Shown: positions 1 to 10,317, numbered from the stretch's first letter. The stretch: DNA of 64,000 nucleotides from Lotus japonicus (GCF_012489685.1 NC_080043.1:81236292-81300291); one strand, 5' to 3'. Numbers and translations are program-made. Notes: generated by a model not told the origin, from the sequence alone.

Positions 1-669
1 TAGAATCACATTATATTAATATTTATGAATTTCTATTTAAATTATTTTTTTAATTCCACATTTATTTTTGGGTGGAAAGGTGAAACGAAAAAATTATAAG
101 GCTAAGTTATTCTTGAATAAAAAGGGTTCAACCCTCTCGGAAGGTAATTAAGTTAAGAGAAGTAAAATCATATTGGAGACTATATGATGCAGCTGTACCT
201 CCCAATTTCACTCTAATAAGACCATTCACGATGGTTAAACAACAAAAGTTTTGTTTACCCCTTTTCTACCCCACATTTTCTCTTCCCAACACTCCACATC
301 ATCTTCTCTCTCCAATTCAACAAACTCTCAACAATTACTCACTCCAATGGTTTTCTCTCTCAACACCCTACCCCACCACTCACCCTACCCCACCACTTTT
401 TTATTTCATATTTTTATTTAATTTAATTTTTTTGTTTTTATTATTTACATAAAATTACAATTATTGTTTTAAATTAAATTAAATAATAAACACTTAACAA
501 TTTTTTTTAATATAGACAATAATTTATTTTATTTCCTTAACTAAAAAATGGAAGACGACAAACGAAGCACACAATAATTTATTTTATTTTCTTAACTTAA
601 AATGCAAGACAACAAACTAAGCACACAACACACAAATAACGTAATTAGTACGATACAAATCATCTTCCA

Positions 670-1977
670 TCACGAAGCATTTGCAAACTTTGTCCATATG
701 TGCTTCACTAGATCTGCTTGCAGTTCGTGATGAACGTTCGAATCACGCAACTCGGATCTAGCACGCACATGATTTGCAAAAGCGGGTAACACCTCGGTCG
801 AGTATGGTTGCGGTGTACTAGATCCACCTTCCCCAGATTGCTCAAAATCGGTCCAACGTTGAGCATATGTATCTCGTTCATCCTCAACAATCATATTATG
901 TAATATGATGCATGACCTCATAATGATACCCAAATCAGCTATGTCCCACAAACGAGCTGGTTCACGGATGATTTTAAAACGAGCTTGAAGAACTCCAAAT
1001 GCACGTTCGATGTCCTTCCGACATCCCTCCTGAACTTGTGCAAACAACTTATCGGGTTCACTTTGAGGAAGTCTAATCGATTTGACGAAAGTTGGATAAG
1101 AAGGGTAGATACCATCAGCTAGATAGTATGTCATATTATAGGGACGTTGATTCACAAAGAAATTCACATTTGGAGCCTTTCCCTGTTCCACGTCATCAAA
1201 CACTGGTGACCGATCTAGAACGTTTATGTCGTTCAACGTTCCCGGACATCCAAAAAAGGCATGCCAGATCCATAGATCATGAGATGCAACTGCCTCAAGA
1301 ATAACCGTTGTGGTTCCCTTATCCCCTCTAGTAAATTGACCTTCCCATGCTTTAGGACAATTTTTCCACTCCCAGTGCATGCAGTCAATACTCCCGATCA
1401 TGCCTGGGAACCCCCGCATTTCACTAACATGTAGTATTTTTTGCAGGTCAGCTTCGGTTGGTGCTCTAAGGTACTCGTGCTCATACAATCGTATGATTCC
1501 TTTACAAAATCTACGTAAAAACTCCAGTGCTGTAGTACCTCCGATTTTGATGTACTCATCGACTGCATCTGCTGCCACACCATATGCTAACATTCGCATT
1601 GTTGTTGTACATTTTGCCAAGGGTGATATTCCTTCTTTATAGGCTGCATCAACTCGCTGGGTGAAGTAGTTATCACTACTTGAAAGGTCCGCAACGATTC
1701 GAAGGAAAACATGTTTTTGCATCCGATACCGATGACGAAACATTGTATCGTCGTATGTAGGCTCATTGGCAAAGTAGTCCTCAATTAGCCTTCGGTTTGC
1801 CGCTGCATGATCTCTACGGACATATTTTCTGCTACGAGGTGCCCTATCTTCCAATAATTTGTTTTGATGCTCCCTAACTTGGTTGCGTATAAAAGCTTCT
1901 TCAAATTCAGAATTTTGAAGGTATGCTGCAAAATCAAAAGGATTTGGAACTGGATTTTCAAAAGGATCAGGATCCAT
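670..1977 (-). CDS. PIF/Harbinger DDE transposase (HARBI1-like nuclease)
   Basis: This 435-residue protein has the organisation of plant Harbinger nucleases (DDE_Tnp_4 / 'putative nuclease HARBI1'). The catalytic triad is visible: D198 in GSIDCMHWEW, D288 in YYLADGIYP and E324 in KDIERAFGVLQARF. The segment FGCPGTLNDINVLDRSP (about 242-258) is a family hallmark. The N-terminal part (about 40-180) has the basic, helical make-up of the family, and the C-terminal 60 residues are Ser/Glu-rich and poorly conserved. The start ATG (1975-1977) fits the family's acidic N-terminus. No stop or frameshift interrupts it. The enzyme cuts and rejoins DNA at the TIRs in the nucleus, helped by the Myb-like partner encoded just upstream in transcription order. 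Other reading frames in this span are shadows. Confidence 0.93.
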   Translation of the reverse strand: MDPDPFENPVPNPFDFAAYLQNSEFEEAFIRNQVREHQNKLLEDRAPRSRKYVRRDHAAANRRLIEDYFANEPTYDDTMFRHRYRMQKHVFLRIVADLSSSDNYFTQRVDAAYKEGISPLAKCTTTMRMLAYGVAADAVDEYIKIGGTTALEFLRRFCKGIIRLYEHEYLRAPTEADLQKILHVSEMRGFPGMIGSIDCMHWEWKNCPKAWEGQFTRGDKGTTTVILEAVASHDLWIWHAFFGCPGTLNDINVLDRSPVFDDVEQGKAPNVNFFVNQRPYNMTYYLADGIYPSYPTFVKSIRLPQSEPDKLFAQVQEGCRKDIERAFGVLQARFKIIREPARLWDIADLGIIMRSCIILHNMIVEDERDTYAQRWTDFEQSGEGGSSTPQPYSTEVLPAFANHVRARSELRDSNVHHELQADLVKHIWTKFANAS

Positions 1978-2120
1978 TTGTTTTGAAATTGGAAGAGATT
2001 TGGGATATTGGTTCTTGTTACAATCACAAGAATTCGAAGCAGACTGGAAGAGATTTGGGATATTGGTACATCAATGAAACACAATAATCCATATATATAA
2101 GTACATTGAATGGTGGACAC

Positions 2121-2455
2121 TGGTGGATTCGAAATAAGTTATCAACTAGAGTTAATAATCGGAAAAGGACAAGATTCGAATTGAGTGGAACATATTCAAA
2201 GACATTAAAGCCAAGCACTACAGACTTGACACCACTGGTGGATTCGAAATAAGTTATCAACTAGAGTTAATAATCGGAAAAGGACAAGATTCGAATTGAG
2301 TGGAACATATTCAAAGACATTAAAGCCATACATTAAAGCCAAGCACTACAGACTTGACACCACTGACAAATTATTAAAGCAAACACGACAGACTCGACAC
2401 CACTGACAAATTATTAAAGCAAACACTACAGACTTGACACCACTGACAAATTTGA
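2121..2455. repeat. Tandem duplications between the two Harbinger genes
   Basis: A block starting TGGTGGATTCGAAATAAG at 2121 recurs at 2236 (period 115 bp) almost unchanged to about 2325. From about 2331 to 2455 a second, roughly 40-bp unit is repeated about three times (ATTAAAGC..., ending GACACCACTGACAAATT). The array fills the spacer between the accessory and transposase genes, where the promoter or leader of the transposase gene would lie. Confidence 0.85.
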
Positions 2456-2483
2456 CCGAATACAAACAAATATTCGATTGAAA

Positions 2484-3776
2484 TTAATTCCCAAATAGCT
2501 CTTGGGACAACTTCTTCAACAGCTCTTTCTTATGGTCATCGAGGTTCTCTTCGGAAGCTAGCTTTAGATACAAATTGGTTTTCATCAATTGGTTAGTCTC
2601 TGCTTGCACCGATGCTATCTTCTCCAATCGTACAAGCTCTTTCTCCTTCATACGATCGAATTTATCCCAACCCCAACCTTTGTCCTCCTCCAAGGGAGCT
2701 TCTTTACTTTTCTTTTTATTCTTTCTTTTAGCTGCCTCCCTACCGATTGGACGAGGAATTGATCCTATAGAGGTTGAGTCACATGCATCACTATCGTGAG
2801 CTCTCTTAGTTCCACTACTTGCTGAGCCACTATTTCCTCCTACTTGACTACAAAAACGTGGCAGATCACGGAGTTGCTTCCATTCTTCCATCAAAGTAAA
2901 TTGAACATTCTTACAACGGGCGAATAATTCCTGCGCTTTTGCCAAAACATCATTATCCGACCAACCGCTTGCTTGCTGACGCTTAGCAGCATCATAAGCG
3001 CCAATCCACTTACCCAGTATTTTGTTCATATAATTCCAGCGGTTTCGACATGCATTTCCATCACGCGGAGGATCGAATGAGCAATGCTCATTACAATACT
3101 CAGCAATATCTCTCCAAAATGTTTCTCCTCTCTGGTTTTTCCCCACAACACTACTTGTTCCACAGTTAATCCACCCACTAATTAACACCAAATTTTGTGT
3201 AGTGTTCCATGCTGGTGACTGGGTTTTCTTGCTCTTAGGAGTTGTATCCTCTTGATTTGGAGTGGTATGATCAGCAGCTGTCATGCCACCAAAACTCATT
3301 TGTGTTGAAAATTCGGGAAATTCGGGTGCATCAACACCTGGAAAATTTTCATTCACCATTGGCATATGACCACTAGACGGGGGTGTTTGAGATGGATATC
3401 TCATAGAGGGATGAAAGGATGACTGGTTGGAATTTGTTGCAAAATTGTTGAGATTTTGAGGACATGGGTAGGAAAATTGATTCGAATGTTGATAATTGTT
3501 GAGATTTTGAGGACGTGGGTAGGAAAATTGATTTGGATCTTCATAATTGTTGCGATTTTGAGGACGTGGGTAGGAAAATTGATTTGGATCTTCATAATTG
3601 TTGGGATGCTGAGAACGTTGGTTAGACCAATATTGATTTGGATCTTGATAAATGTTGGGATTTTGATGACGTTGGTTGGGAAAATGATTTGGATCTGGAT
3701 AATTGTTGAGATTTTGGTTGTTAGATGGGTAGTTAGATGAATTCTGGGTGTTGAAATGGTGATTGTTGTGATCCAT
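2484..3776 (-). CDS. Myb/SANT-like accessory protein of the Harbinger element (ORF1)
   Basis: This 430-residue protein belongs to the plant family often annotated 'glutathione S-transferase T3-like' or 'NAM-associated', which is really the ORF1 of PIF/Harbinger transposons. Residues 1-120 are Asn/Gln/Pro-rich and hold about six copies of a 15-18 residue repeat built on NNYEDPNQFSYPRPQN. Residues about 187-305 form a trihelix/Myb-SANT-like DNA-binding domain, including NLVLISGWINCGTS, FWRDIAEYCNEH, CRNRWNYMNKILGKWIGAYDA and FTLMEEWKQLRD. A Lys-rich stretch (AAKRKNKKKSK, 348-358) is a likely nuclear localisation signal, and residues about 370-425 look like a coiled coil. Family members bind the transposon ends and bring the nuclease into the nucleus. 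The gene is intact and lies about 500 bp upstream of the transposase gene on the same strand. Confidence 0.88.
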   Translation of the reverse strand: MDHNNHHFNTQNSSNYPSNNQNLNNYPDPNHFPNQRHQNPNIYQDPNQYWSNQRSQHPNNYEDPNQFSYPRPQNRNNYEDPNQFSYPRPQNLNNYQHSNQFSYPCPQNLNNFATNSNQSSFHPSMRYPSQTPPSSGHMPMVNENFPGVDAPEFPEFSTQMSFGGMTAADHTTPNQEDTTPKSKKTQSPAWNTTQNLVLISGWINCGTSSVVGKNQRGETFWRDIAEYCNEHCSFDPPRDGNACRNRWNYMNKILGKWIGAYDAAKRQQASGWSDNDVLAKAQELFARCKNVQFTLMEEWKQLRDLPRFCSQVGGNSGSASSGTKRAHDSDACDSTSIGSIPRPIGREAAKRKNKKKSKEAPLEEDKGWGWDKFDRMKEKELVRLEKIASVQAETNQLMKTNLYLKLASEENLDDHKKELLKKLSQELFGN

Positions 3777-3964
3777 TTCAAAAGAAAAGCTAATAGAAAG
3801 ATAGTAAGATGGTGAGAGAGATAATAAGAGAGTGAAAAAACTTGGTTTTTTTCTGTGTCCAAATCAAACGAACCAAGTCTCTATTTATAGAGAAAAAAAA
3901 AATCATGAATTTTGGTATATTTTTTTTTTTCAGAAAATATTTTTTTTGATGAAATAATTGAGTT

Positions 3965-4262
3965 CAAAAGATAAGGATAAAAGAAATCCGGACGGCCAAC
4001 AGAATCGTGACACGTGGCGGCTGCAGGAAAAAAAATTATGCCTCTCTCCTCCCAGGCGCGTCACGCGCCTTGTCTGGCCGTGTGGCACACGCGCCTGGGA
4101 GAGGCCAACCCGCGTGTGACGCGTGGCACACCCGGCAGCTCTCAACAATGTTGAGGATGCTCAACATTTTGGACGTCCCTCTCTCCTCAACAACCCTTTC
4201 AACATTTCTCAACAGCCATTGCACCAATTCAACAAAGCTCAACAATAATCCTCAACAGCCAT
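3965..4262. promoter_or_regulatory. GC-rich hairpin and CTCAACA subterminal repeats of the Harbinger element
   Basis: The DNA between the accessory gene and the right TIR differs from its surroundings. At 4047-4102 a GC-rich inverted repeat (CCCAGGCGCG ... CGCGCCTGGG) could fold into a hairpin. From 4139 to 4262 the motif TCAACA occurs about eight times, mostly as CTCAACA. The left end has a few copies in the same orientation (about 305-366). Clustered subterminal motifs are typical binding sites for transposon proteins, so a role in transposase or accessory binding, or as promoter, is inferred. Confidence 0.55.
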
Positions 4263-4276
4263 TGCACTTGGTCTAA

Positions 4277-5220
4277 TTAGCAAATATCGAAAGTTTGATT
4301 CACATTTAACATTTTGGTGTTTTTTTCTTATTCTTTACCAAGAAAGGGTAAATACTCTTAAAATTTACCTAATTTTCTTAATTAGAAACTTAGGGGCTTT
4401 TTCCATACCACGGGAATTTATGTGGCATTGGTGCCATTTTTACCTAATTTGTATGTGACCAGTTATTTTGATTTTTTTATTTTAATGTTGATTATTTACT
4501 GTTTTTTTTCTGTACCTGTATTATAATTTGCGGGTTGAATAAAAATTAAGGATGATCATATATTTTTTTTATCTTTTTAGTGTTTTGAAAATGGTATGAA
4601 AGAAGCTCTTTAATTTATATCTACTGAATAAAAGTGAATCTTTACCTATAAGATTATATTAATACAAGTAGTAAGAGACAAAAAGTAGTTATTACAGGTT
4701 ATGCTGGTTACTATATGAATTTTCTTTGATATGCTAGTTATATGATTACAAGTGAAAGAGGTAATTTATTCCTACTATCTCTAGTTATGAGTAGTTGAAC
4801 AAATAATCAATTCACCCTCTACATATTAATATAAGTATTCAATCTTAAGTTTCATTAAGTCATGTCAATAACTTTTTTCAGATAAGGTGAGGCATATTAA
4901 CTTCCATCTTTAAATATAAATCAAATCATATATAATTACTATTTCAATGGATATGATCATCGAAGAAGAGGGGATCGGAGGGGAAGAGTAATAAATTTAA
5001 TGAAAGAAGTTTTAAAGGAATTAAAGTAATGTGTAAAGTTCATATAAACAGTTTCCATTTTGGATTGTCATGTGAATTAATGACTCAGCAAAACATATGT
5101 CACGTATGCATTCTGGTGTCTTAGGCCCTTATTTCAAATAAACAAATTGTCGGACCAATGGAAAAAAAAATTAGGGACCAAATTTAGATCTACCCCACAA
5201 GTCAGGAAGTAAAAACATGT
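4277..5220. other. Gene-free AT-rich stretch
   Basis: No coding potential, RNA gene or clear element end is seen. It is AT-rich intergenic DNA between the Harbinger element and a small inverted-repeat element. Confidence 0.6.
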
Positions 5221-5412
5221 TATTGGTGTCACCTAACATCTATTCATATTATTCTTAAATTTGTAAAATCCGAGAAGAACCATTAATATTTTTTCACCCA
5301 AACTTTTAAAGTGGGTATGTAACTCCTTGAGGTGAGTATTTTTTCATTAAGAGTATTTTAATATTTTCACCATTTTAGGGTGACATAATTAGATATGAGG
5401 TGACACCAATAG
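5221..5412. mobile_element. Small inverted-repeat element (MITE-like)
   Basis: The ends are inverted copies: the left end starts TATTGGTGTCACCT and the right end, reverse-complemented, starts CTATTGGTGTCACCT. The element is 192 bp, AT-rich and non-coding. No convincing target duplication was found, so the superfamily is left open. Confidence 0.5.
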
Positions 5413-5722
5413 CAACTCCGACGAATGCAGTATATGTTAAGAAATTACATTCAAATTAGTATTTTTAGCTAACTACCAAAAGAGCCCTTGAAGTTATTTG
5501 TAGAGTGGTTATTGCTAATCAATCAATTTTTTATTTTTATTTTTCGAAAAGAAAATGAATATATAGATATAAGAATCCTTGAGACCAACCTTCCCAAGTA
5601 GGTTAAACAAGGGTGCTCAGCAAAAACAAGCTGGAAGCTACATAGCATTAAAGCTAAAAGAAAAGAAATAAAGTAGAGCCCAAGCCAAAGAAAGTCGAAA
5701 GAGGGGAAGGCAATCTTGACAA

Positions 5723-5747
5723 TATTTTTTTTTTTACATCGGAAAAT
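5723..5747 (-). mobile_element. 25-bp poly(T)-headed micro-insertion with target duplication
   Basis: The direct repeat ATCTTGACAA at 5713-5722 and 5748-5757 encloses 25 bp made of a T run followed by ACATCGGAAA. This is the form expected of a poly(A)-tailed retroposon inserted in minus orientation and truncated almost to its tail. A similar insert, poly(T) then ACATTGGAAA, lies at about 27037-27058. The block 5760-6184 is otherwise AT-rich leader and upstream DNA of the MADS-box gene. Confidence 0.6.
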
Positions 5748-6184
5748 ATCTTGACAAGATTATAATCTCGCGATATATTATTTTATTGAACACCAAATTT
5801 TACACATTATATAATTTTATAATTAGAATCTACATAAACAAAAAAAAGATTTTTTTTTGTGCATAGAAAAAAAATGAAAAAAAGATTTAATTTCAATTGA
5901 TATCTTACAAAATATCTTATGTAATAATTTAAAAAGATTGTAATTTTTTTTATTACACTTGCAAAACAAAATTGTGTAATTAATGCACACGATTGTCTTT
6001 TTTTTTTCAACACAATCACAATAATCTTGCAATCCTTGTAATTAATTACAAAGATTTATTCTAGTTTTACAACAACTATAACTACATATACAAAAGGAAA
6101 CAAACCCTCAAATCTTGCTTCAGTATCAATACTTTCTCGTTTTCTCTCTGTTTCTTGTTCTTGTTCTGTTCTCTGTTTCCGGCA

Positions 6185-7090
6185 ATGGCTCCTCCCAAGA
6201 AACCAAACGAGAAAAAATCGAAGCGAAACACGGCGGTGAAGAAACTGGAAGAAGCAAACCGCCGCAACGTGACATTCTCGAAGCGGAAGGCGGGGCTGTT
6301 CAACAAGCTGACAGAGCTCTCCATTCTCTGCCAGGCGGAAACCGCATTGATCATCGCCTCCCCGAACGACAAGCTATTCGCCTGTGGCTACCCCTCCGCG
6401 GACGCCGTCATACGCCGCTTCCTCACCCGAGGTCCCCCTGCCGCCGCCGCGGGAGAAAACATGAACGATGAGGAGAGGTTGGAAACCCTTAGGGCAAGTT
6501 ATGACGAAGTTCAGGAGCATTTGAAGGAGGAGAAGAAGAACCTGCAGGAGATCATGGAGGAGCAGAAGAGAAACCTTGGGGTTTTTCCTTCTTGGTGGGA
6601 GACTTCTATTGATGAGATGGATTTGGATGGGCTTGAAATGTTCAAGAAATCTTTGGAGAATTTCAGGTTGAATTTGGTTATGCGGTATAACACTTACACT
6701 GCAACGCAACCGTTGCCTTTGGCGGTTGTTCCTCCGCCACCGCCGCTGGTGACTAACTCTTCCGTCAACTGGCAACAAGTTGTGCAGAATGGGAATTATT
6801 ACATTGAAAGTGGGAGTACTAGTACTGATGATAGTGCTGGCGGCGGTGTCAGTGTCACTCTTCCTCCGTTTCCGCGGCAATCGGTGATTCCTCCTCTGCC
6901 GTTAGCGGTGGTTTCAGATAACTGTCATGGGTGGCAAGAAGTAGAGAATGGGAATTGCATTGAATTTGAAAGTGGAAGTACTAGCTCTGATAATACTGGT
7001 GTCACACTTGCTCCGTTTCCTCCAAGTTTTGATAGCAGTACCAATGGCAGTGTCATGTTCGCTCCTTCTGGTTTTGGCCAATTTTACTAA
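6185..7090 (+). CDS. Type I (M-alpha, AGL61/AGL62-like) MADS-box transcription factor
   Basis: A single-exon gene for a 301-residue protein, as usual for type I MADS genes. The MADS domain occupies residues about 12-70 with RNVTFSKRKAGLFNKLTELSILCQAETALIIASP; the SRF-type basic helix and dimer strand are recognisable and Cys49 lies in the family's LC position. The chosen start is the first ATG of the frame; upstream in-frame codons lack ATG. A coiled-coil-prone region follows (about 95-165, Glu/Lys/Leu-rich). The C-terminal region (175-280) is Pro/Ser/Gly-rich and contains an internal duplication (175-230 versus 236-279). Type I M-alpha proteins dimerise with M-gamma partners and act mainly in the female gametophyte and endosperm; a similar role is inference from family. 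There is no K-box, which argues against type II. Confidence 0.9.
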   Translation: MAPPKKPNEKKSKRNTAVKKLEEANRRNVTFSKRKAGLFNKLTELSILCQAETALIIASPNDKLFACGYPSADAVIRRFLTRGPPAAAAGENMNDEERLETLRASYDEVQEHLKEEKKNLQEIMEEQKRNLGVFPSWWETSIDEMDLDGLEMFKKSLENFRLNLVMRYNTYTATQPLPLAVVPPPPPLVTNSSVNWQQVVQNGNYYIESGSTSTDDSAGGGVSVTLPPFPRQSVIPPLPLAVVSDNCHGWQEVENGNCIEFESGSTSSDNTGVTLAPFPPSFDSSTNGSVMFAPSGFGQFY

Positions 7091-7391
7091 CATGTCTGTT
7101 TGGTTAGTGTCTTTTTTGAAGGACCTTTATAGTTTATAGTTAGTTTAACACCAATTAACATGTAGGTGTTTATTTTGTTCTTGTTTGGAAGTGGACATAG
7201 TTTTGAAATTTGGGGTTTTGCCATTGGTTTAATTAGTTCTTCAATTTTTTCTAATTTGACTCTTAGCAATTGTTTTCAATTGCGGTTAATTAAATGCCAT
7301 TTACAAAAATGGGCAAAAATCTATCAATGTTAGAGCTTGTCTATGCTTATCTTCTTGTTGCAGCTAGATTTTTATTACATGTGGGTGCTTG

Positions 7392-7771
7392 CTGTGATAC
7401 CTTAATTTAAATGGGGGTACGGTACCTTAAATGATGTAAAACCTCTTTATATCCAATTTTTTTAACTTTTAAAAGCCTCTAGCACCATCATTCATGAGCG
7501 TTTTAGTAGATTATCTCATTATCTTGTCATTCACCGGACATCAATTTCCATATCTTACCTTTATTGTGGTCAATAACTCTCTTGTTTTTACATCGCATAC
7601 ATTTCCATTTCCACCACTAGATTATGTCTTAAAAAGAACTGCAACAACCGACATGACGTCTAAGATTCCAAGAAAAGTTAAAAGGTCTAAACTTCTCTCT
7701 TTTTCTGCCCTTTAATTTCACAATTTTATCTAATCGGGGTACCGTACCCAAAAGAATTTCAGGGTACCACA
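7392..7771. mobile_element. Inverted-repeat element with GGTACGGTACC ends (MITE-like)
   Basis: About 35-bp imperfect inverted ends frame a non-coding 380-bp segment. The left end reads TGTGATACC ... GGGTACGGTACC and the right end reads GGTACCGTACCC ... GGTACCACA. No target duplication is evident, so the class is uncertain. The segment lies 300 bp downstream of the MADS-box stop codon. The 3' untranslated region of that gene presumably lies in 7091-7390. Confidence 0.45.
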
Positions 7772-7890
7772 GAATTTGTCAATATTAAATAGGACCGAAT
7801 TCAACTCCATAATTACTTTTTAAGAGAAATTATAAAGTGGGTAATTGCTAGAATTACCGGGGGTTTTTTGGTCAATGAATTACCGGTTTA

Positions 7891-8151
7891 TTGTTAGAAA
7901 TAGTAGTTCACTAGGTTTGGGCCTTAGTTCTCTAGGCTTGTTTTGTGGTGGTTAAGGCCCAAGCTGTTAGCTTGTAGTCAGTCCAAGTTAGCTTAGTTAG
8001 TGTTTACTGTTAATAGTTAGCAGTGATGTTGAGTTGTACATAAATTATAAATACTGATAAATGCGTTGAATAAGATCCAGTGATTGATTACACAAGATTG
8101 ATCACTCAACATACAATTGATTACACAAGATTGATCACTCAACATACAATT
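7891..8151 (+). repeat. Possible solo LTR (Copia-like) with an internal 34-bp duplication
   Basis: The segment starts with TTGTTAGAAATAG, reminiscent of small Copia LTRs, and is flanked on both sides by GTTTA (7886-7890 and 8152-8156), a possible 5-bp target duplication. A 34-bp unit containing TTACACAAGATTGATCACTC is repeated head to tail near its end (8082-8149). The termini are not the canonical TG/CA with this TSD frame, so the call is tentative. From 8157 to 8884 nothing coding is visible. Confidence 0.4.
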
Positions 8152-8884
8152 GTTTACTAGCACTTTCACATCTATAAATAGTGTGACAACCACTAGTTCA
8201 AACACACCACTAGCAAGAAATTATAGGCTAATAGCAAAAAGGGGAAGATTCATTCAGAAATCACAAATTTAGCCATTTTGGAACTACAGCTACAAAGTAC
8301 GCAGGTAACATTGCAATAAAGAAAGTATAATAAAAGCTAATACGAATTAATAAAACATGCATAGCCCGTTGAAAATGTTTAATGCAGAATTTTCAAATAC
8401 GGCTGCTCCAAAAGCAACCTAAGTAAGAAGATCTCAGAGGTTCAGAAGCATTATTCCTCGTTGTACATGAACTACTAATTAACTGACTCTTCTCCATTAT
8501 ATTAAAACTTATTTTTTATGACTCCCCAAGCACTATATTTTTTTTTTAAATGAACCAGATAAGATAGAGAATAAGAATTCGAAATCTCCAAAGGCATATC
8601 CTATTCCTACCTTACACAATGCCCATCTAATTACACTTGAAATTGGAACTACTGACTCTCAATTCGTCATAAAATGGTAAATATAAGACAATTTAATGCA
8701 AAGAACAAAATGATTCCCATGTCTGGAATATCTATTTATTCAATTAAATAACTACTTCAATCACAAATTAATGGATGCTATTTTCTGTATTGGAGCATAT
8801 ATTCACACTGCGTGGCTTACTTTCCCCTTGGAGTGTTGTGTTTTTTTTTTTATCCAATTGCTCCCCAGTTTTAATTTGAGTGTA

Positions 8885-9705
8885 ATTTTTTTTTATATCG
8901 ATAAAGTAAGACAAAAGACAAAACTATAAGGCTAATTAAACAAACTCTAGTCAAGATGGGATGAAGCTGATGAGGAGGAGGATCCTCCAAACAAGTAAGC
9001 ACACATTGACTTTCCGAACCCAAGCTCGCCAACAAAAATCAGCAGCCACATTAGTGTCCCGGGAAATATGCATAAGTTGGACTCTTCAATCCCTCATCAG
9101 AAGTTGCTTAACCTTCCTGAATTCTGAGGCAAGCTCGTGAAACTGCTCTCAGAACATGAATAGTCTCCAAGAGTCTACTTAACAAATAACATCACGCATA
9201 GCCGCCTCCCATATGAACCCGAGCCAAGCTTTCAAAGCAAAAATGTCAACCAGGAGGGGATCTCCACCACCACAACCTGCAATAAAGCCAAAACTTCATT
9301 CACCATATATAGGATCCTCTAACAAAACCACCCATGTCCATCCTCTGGTCCACACTGCTATATGCACCATTAGTGTTTAGTTTATTGCAGGGCCGACCCA
9401 AGGGTAAAGCCACCCAAGCAAGGGCTTTAGGCCTCAAAAAAATAAAAAAATTTACTAAGTAAAAATGGCCTCCAATATTTTTTTCTAAGGAAAAAAGGCC
9501 CCCAAAATTAAAATTAATAAGTAAAAAAGGCCCCCAATTTTAAAAAAGAAATATTTTTCTAAGATAAAAAAATTTCAATTTAAAGTTCGCTTTAGGCCTC
9601 ATTCGGTATTGGGCCGGTCCTGATTTACTGACACCCGAAGGAGTGCTCGATCTCCACAGCGCAGGAGAAACTCTGTCCTGCAAGGAGTGCAAACCCGATG
9701 ACAAT
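8885..9705 (-). pseudogene. LINE 3' end remnant (RNase H-like domain and poly(A))
   Basis: Read on the minus strand, the segment gives broken pieces of the RNase H-like (RVT_3) domain of plant LINEs: a start like VKLNTNGAYSSVD, then AWLGFIWEAAMRDV, then HISRDTNVAADF. It finishes with a poly(A) run (T run at 8885-8894 on the plus strand). Several stops interrupt it. A small hAT element (9388-9622) has inserted near the start of the domain. It is a dead, 5'-truncated retrotransposon. Confidence 0.7.
9388..9622. mobile_element. hAT-type MITE inside the LINE remnant
   Basis: The terminal inverted repeats are CAGGGCCGACCC on the left and GGGCCGGTCCTG on the right. The flanks GTTTATTG and ATTTACTG match at 6 of 8 positions, consistent with an old 8-bp hAT target duplication. 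The interior is AT-rich with repeated GGCCCCCAA-type motifs and is non-coding. Removing it rejoins the LINE frame around NTNGAYSS. Confidence 0.7.
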
Positions 9706-10074
9706 TAAAATATACGGGTTATGAATCAAATTTTCAACCGAATAATTTTACCACCGCGACTGATACCCAAAATCCATTGGGCGAGTGTTGTGGTTAAGAA
9801 TAAAAATTCTATGTGACTTTGTTCGGATTCCAGTTTGCAAAGGTAAATTGTGCGGTAAACACAATGCCAAAAAAGGAATATCTTTTCTCATATTTGATGT
9901 CATGTCATAGTCTGTAGCACAAGTTCCATGTGTGTAACATATCAAACTAAAAAATAAAATAATCATTATCTATCCTCGTCACTCCACCCACCGTGTGGGC
10001 CAAATAAACATTAATATAAAAAACTTCACAAACAGGCATTATTTCTTCTTCTCTCGTTTCCACCTTTGTTGTTG

Positions 10075-10264
10075 GAGTAATGATATATACACACCTCATT
10101 TTTAAAACACTTCATTTCCACCTTTTTTTTGTTTCTATCTCTCTCCTCTTATCATCTATCACATCTCATACTTTCTCTCTCTTACTTTTTTCTTTCTTCC
10201 TATCTCTCTCCTCATTCCACCTCTTACACCTCAAAAAGAGGTGTGTATGTATAATTATTCATTC
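10075..10264. mobile_element. Mutator-like MITE, copy 1 of the CACACCTC family
   Basis: The 190-bp element is flanked by the identical 9-bp TTGTTGTTG at 10066-10074 and 10265-10273, although this target is a simple repeat. The ends are inverted: GATATATACACACCTC on the left, and GAGGTGTGTATGTATA on the right. The interior is pyrimidine-rich. A related copy lies at 56652-56827, upstream of the ERF gene. Confidence 0.65.
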
Positions 10265-10317
10265 TTGTTGTTGACCATGGGAAAAACACGGAAGGTAAAG
10301 TAAATTGAAATATATTA

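Larger units (their letters stand above)
220..4273 (-). mobile_element. Complete PIF/Harbinger DNA transposon
   Basis: The element is bounded by imperfect terminal inverted repeats. The left end reads GACCATTCACGATGG and the right end, reverse-complemented, reads GACCAAGTGCAATGG (10 of 15 match). It is flanked by TAA at 217-219 and 4274-4276, the 3-bp target duplication typical of PIF/Harbinger. It is 4054 bp long and carries the two expected genes, both on the minus strand: a Myb/SANT-like accessory protein (2484-3776) followed by a DDE nuclease (670-1977). Both frames are open end to end, so the element may still be autonomous; whether it moves cannot be told from sequence. The right subterminal part is GC-rich and repeat-rich and is probably the promoter end for the minus-strand genes. 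Confidence 0.88.

Noticed and set aside
231..452. Open frame at the left end of the Harbinger element
   Set aside because: Low-complexity, Pro/Phe-rich translation of subterminal transposon DNA; no family features.
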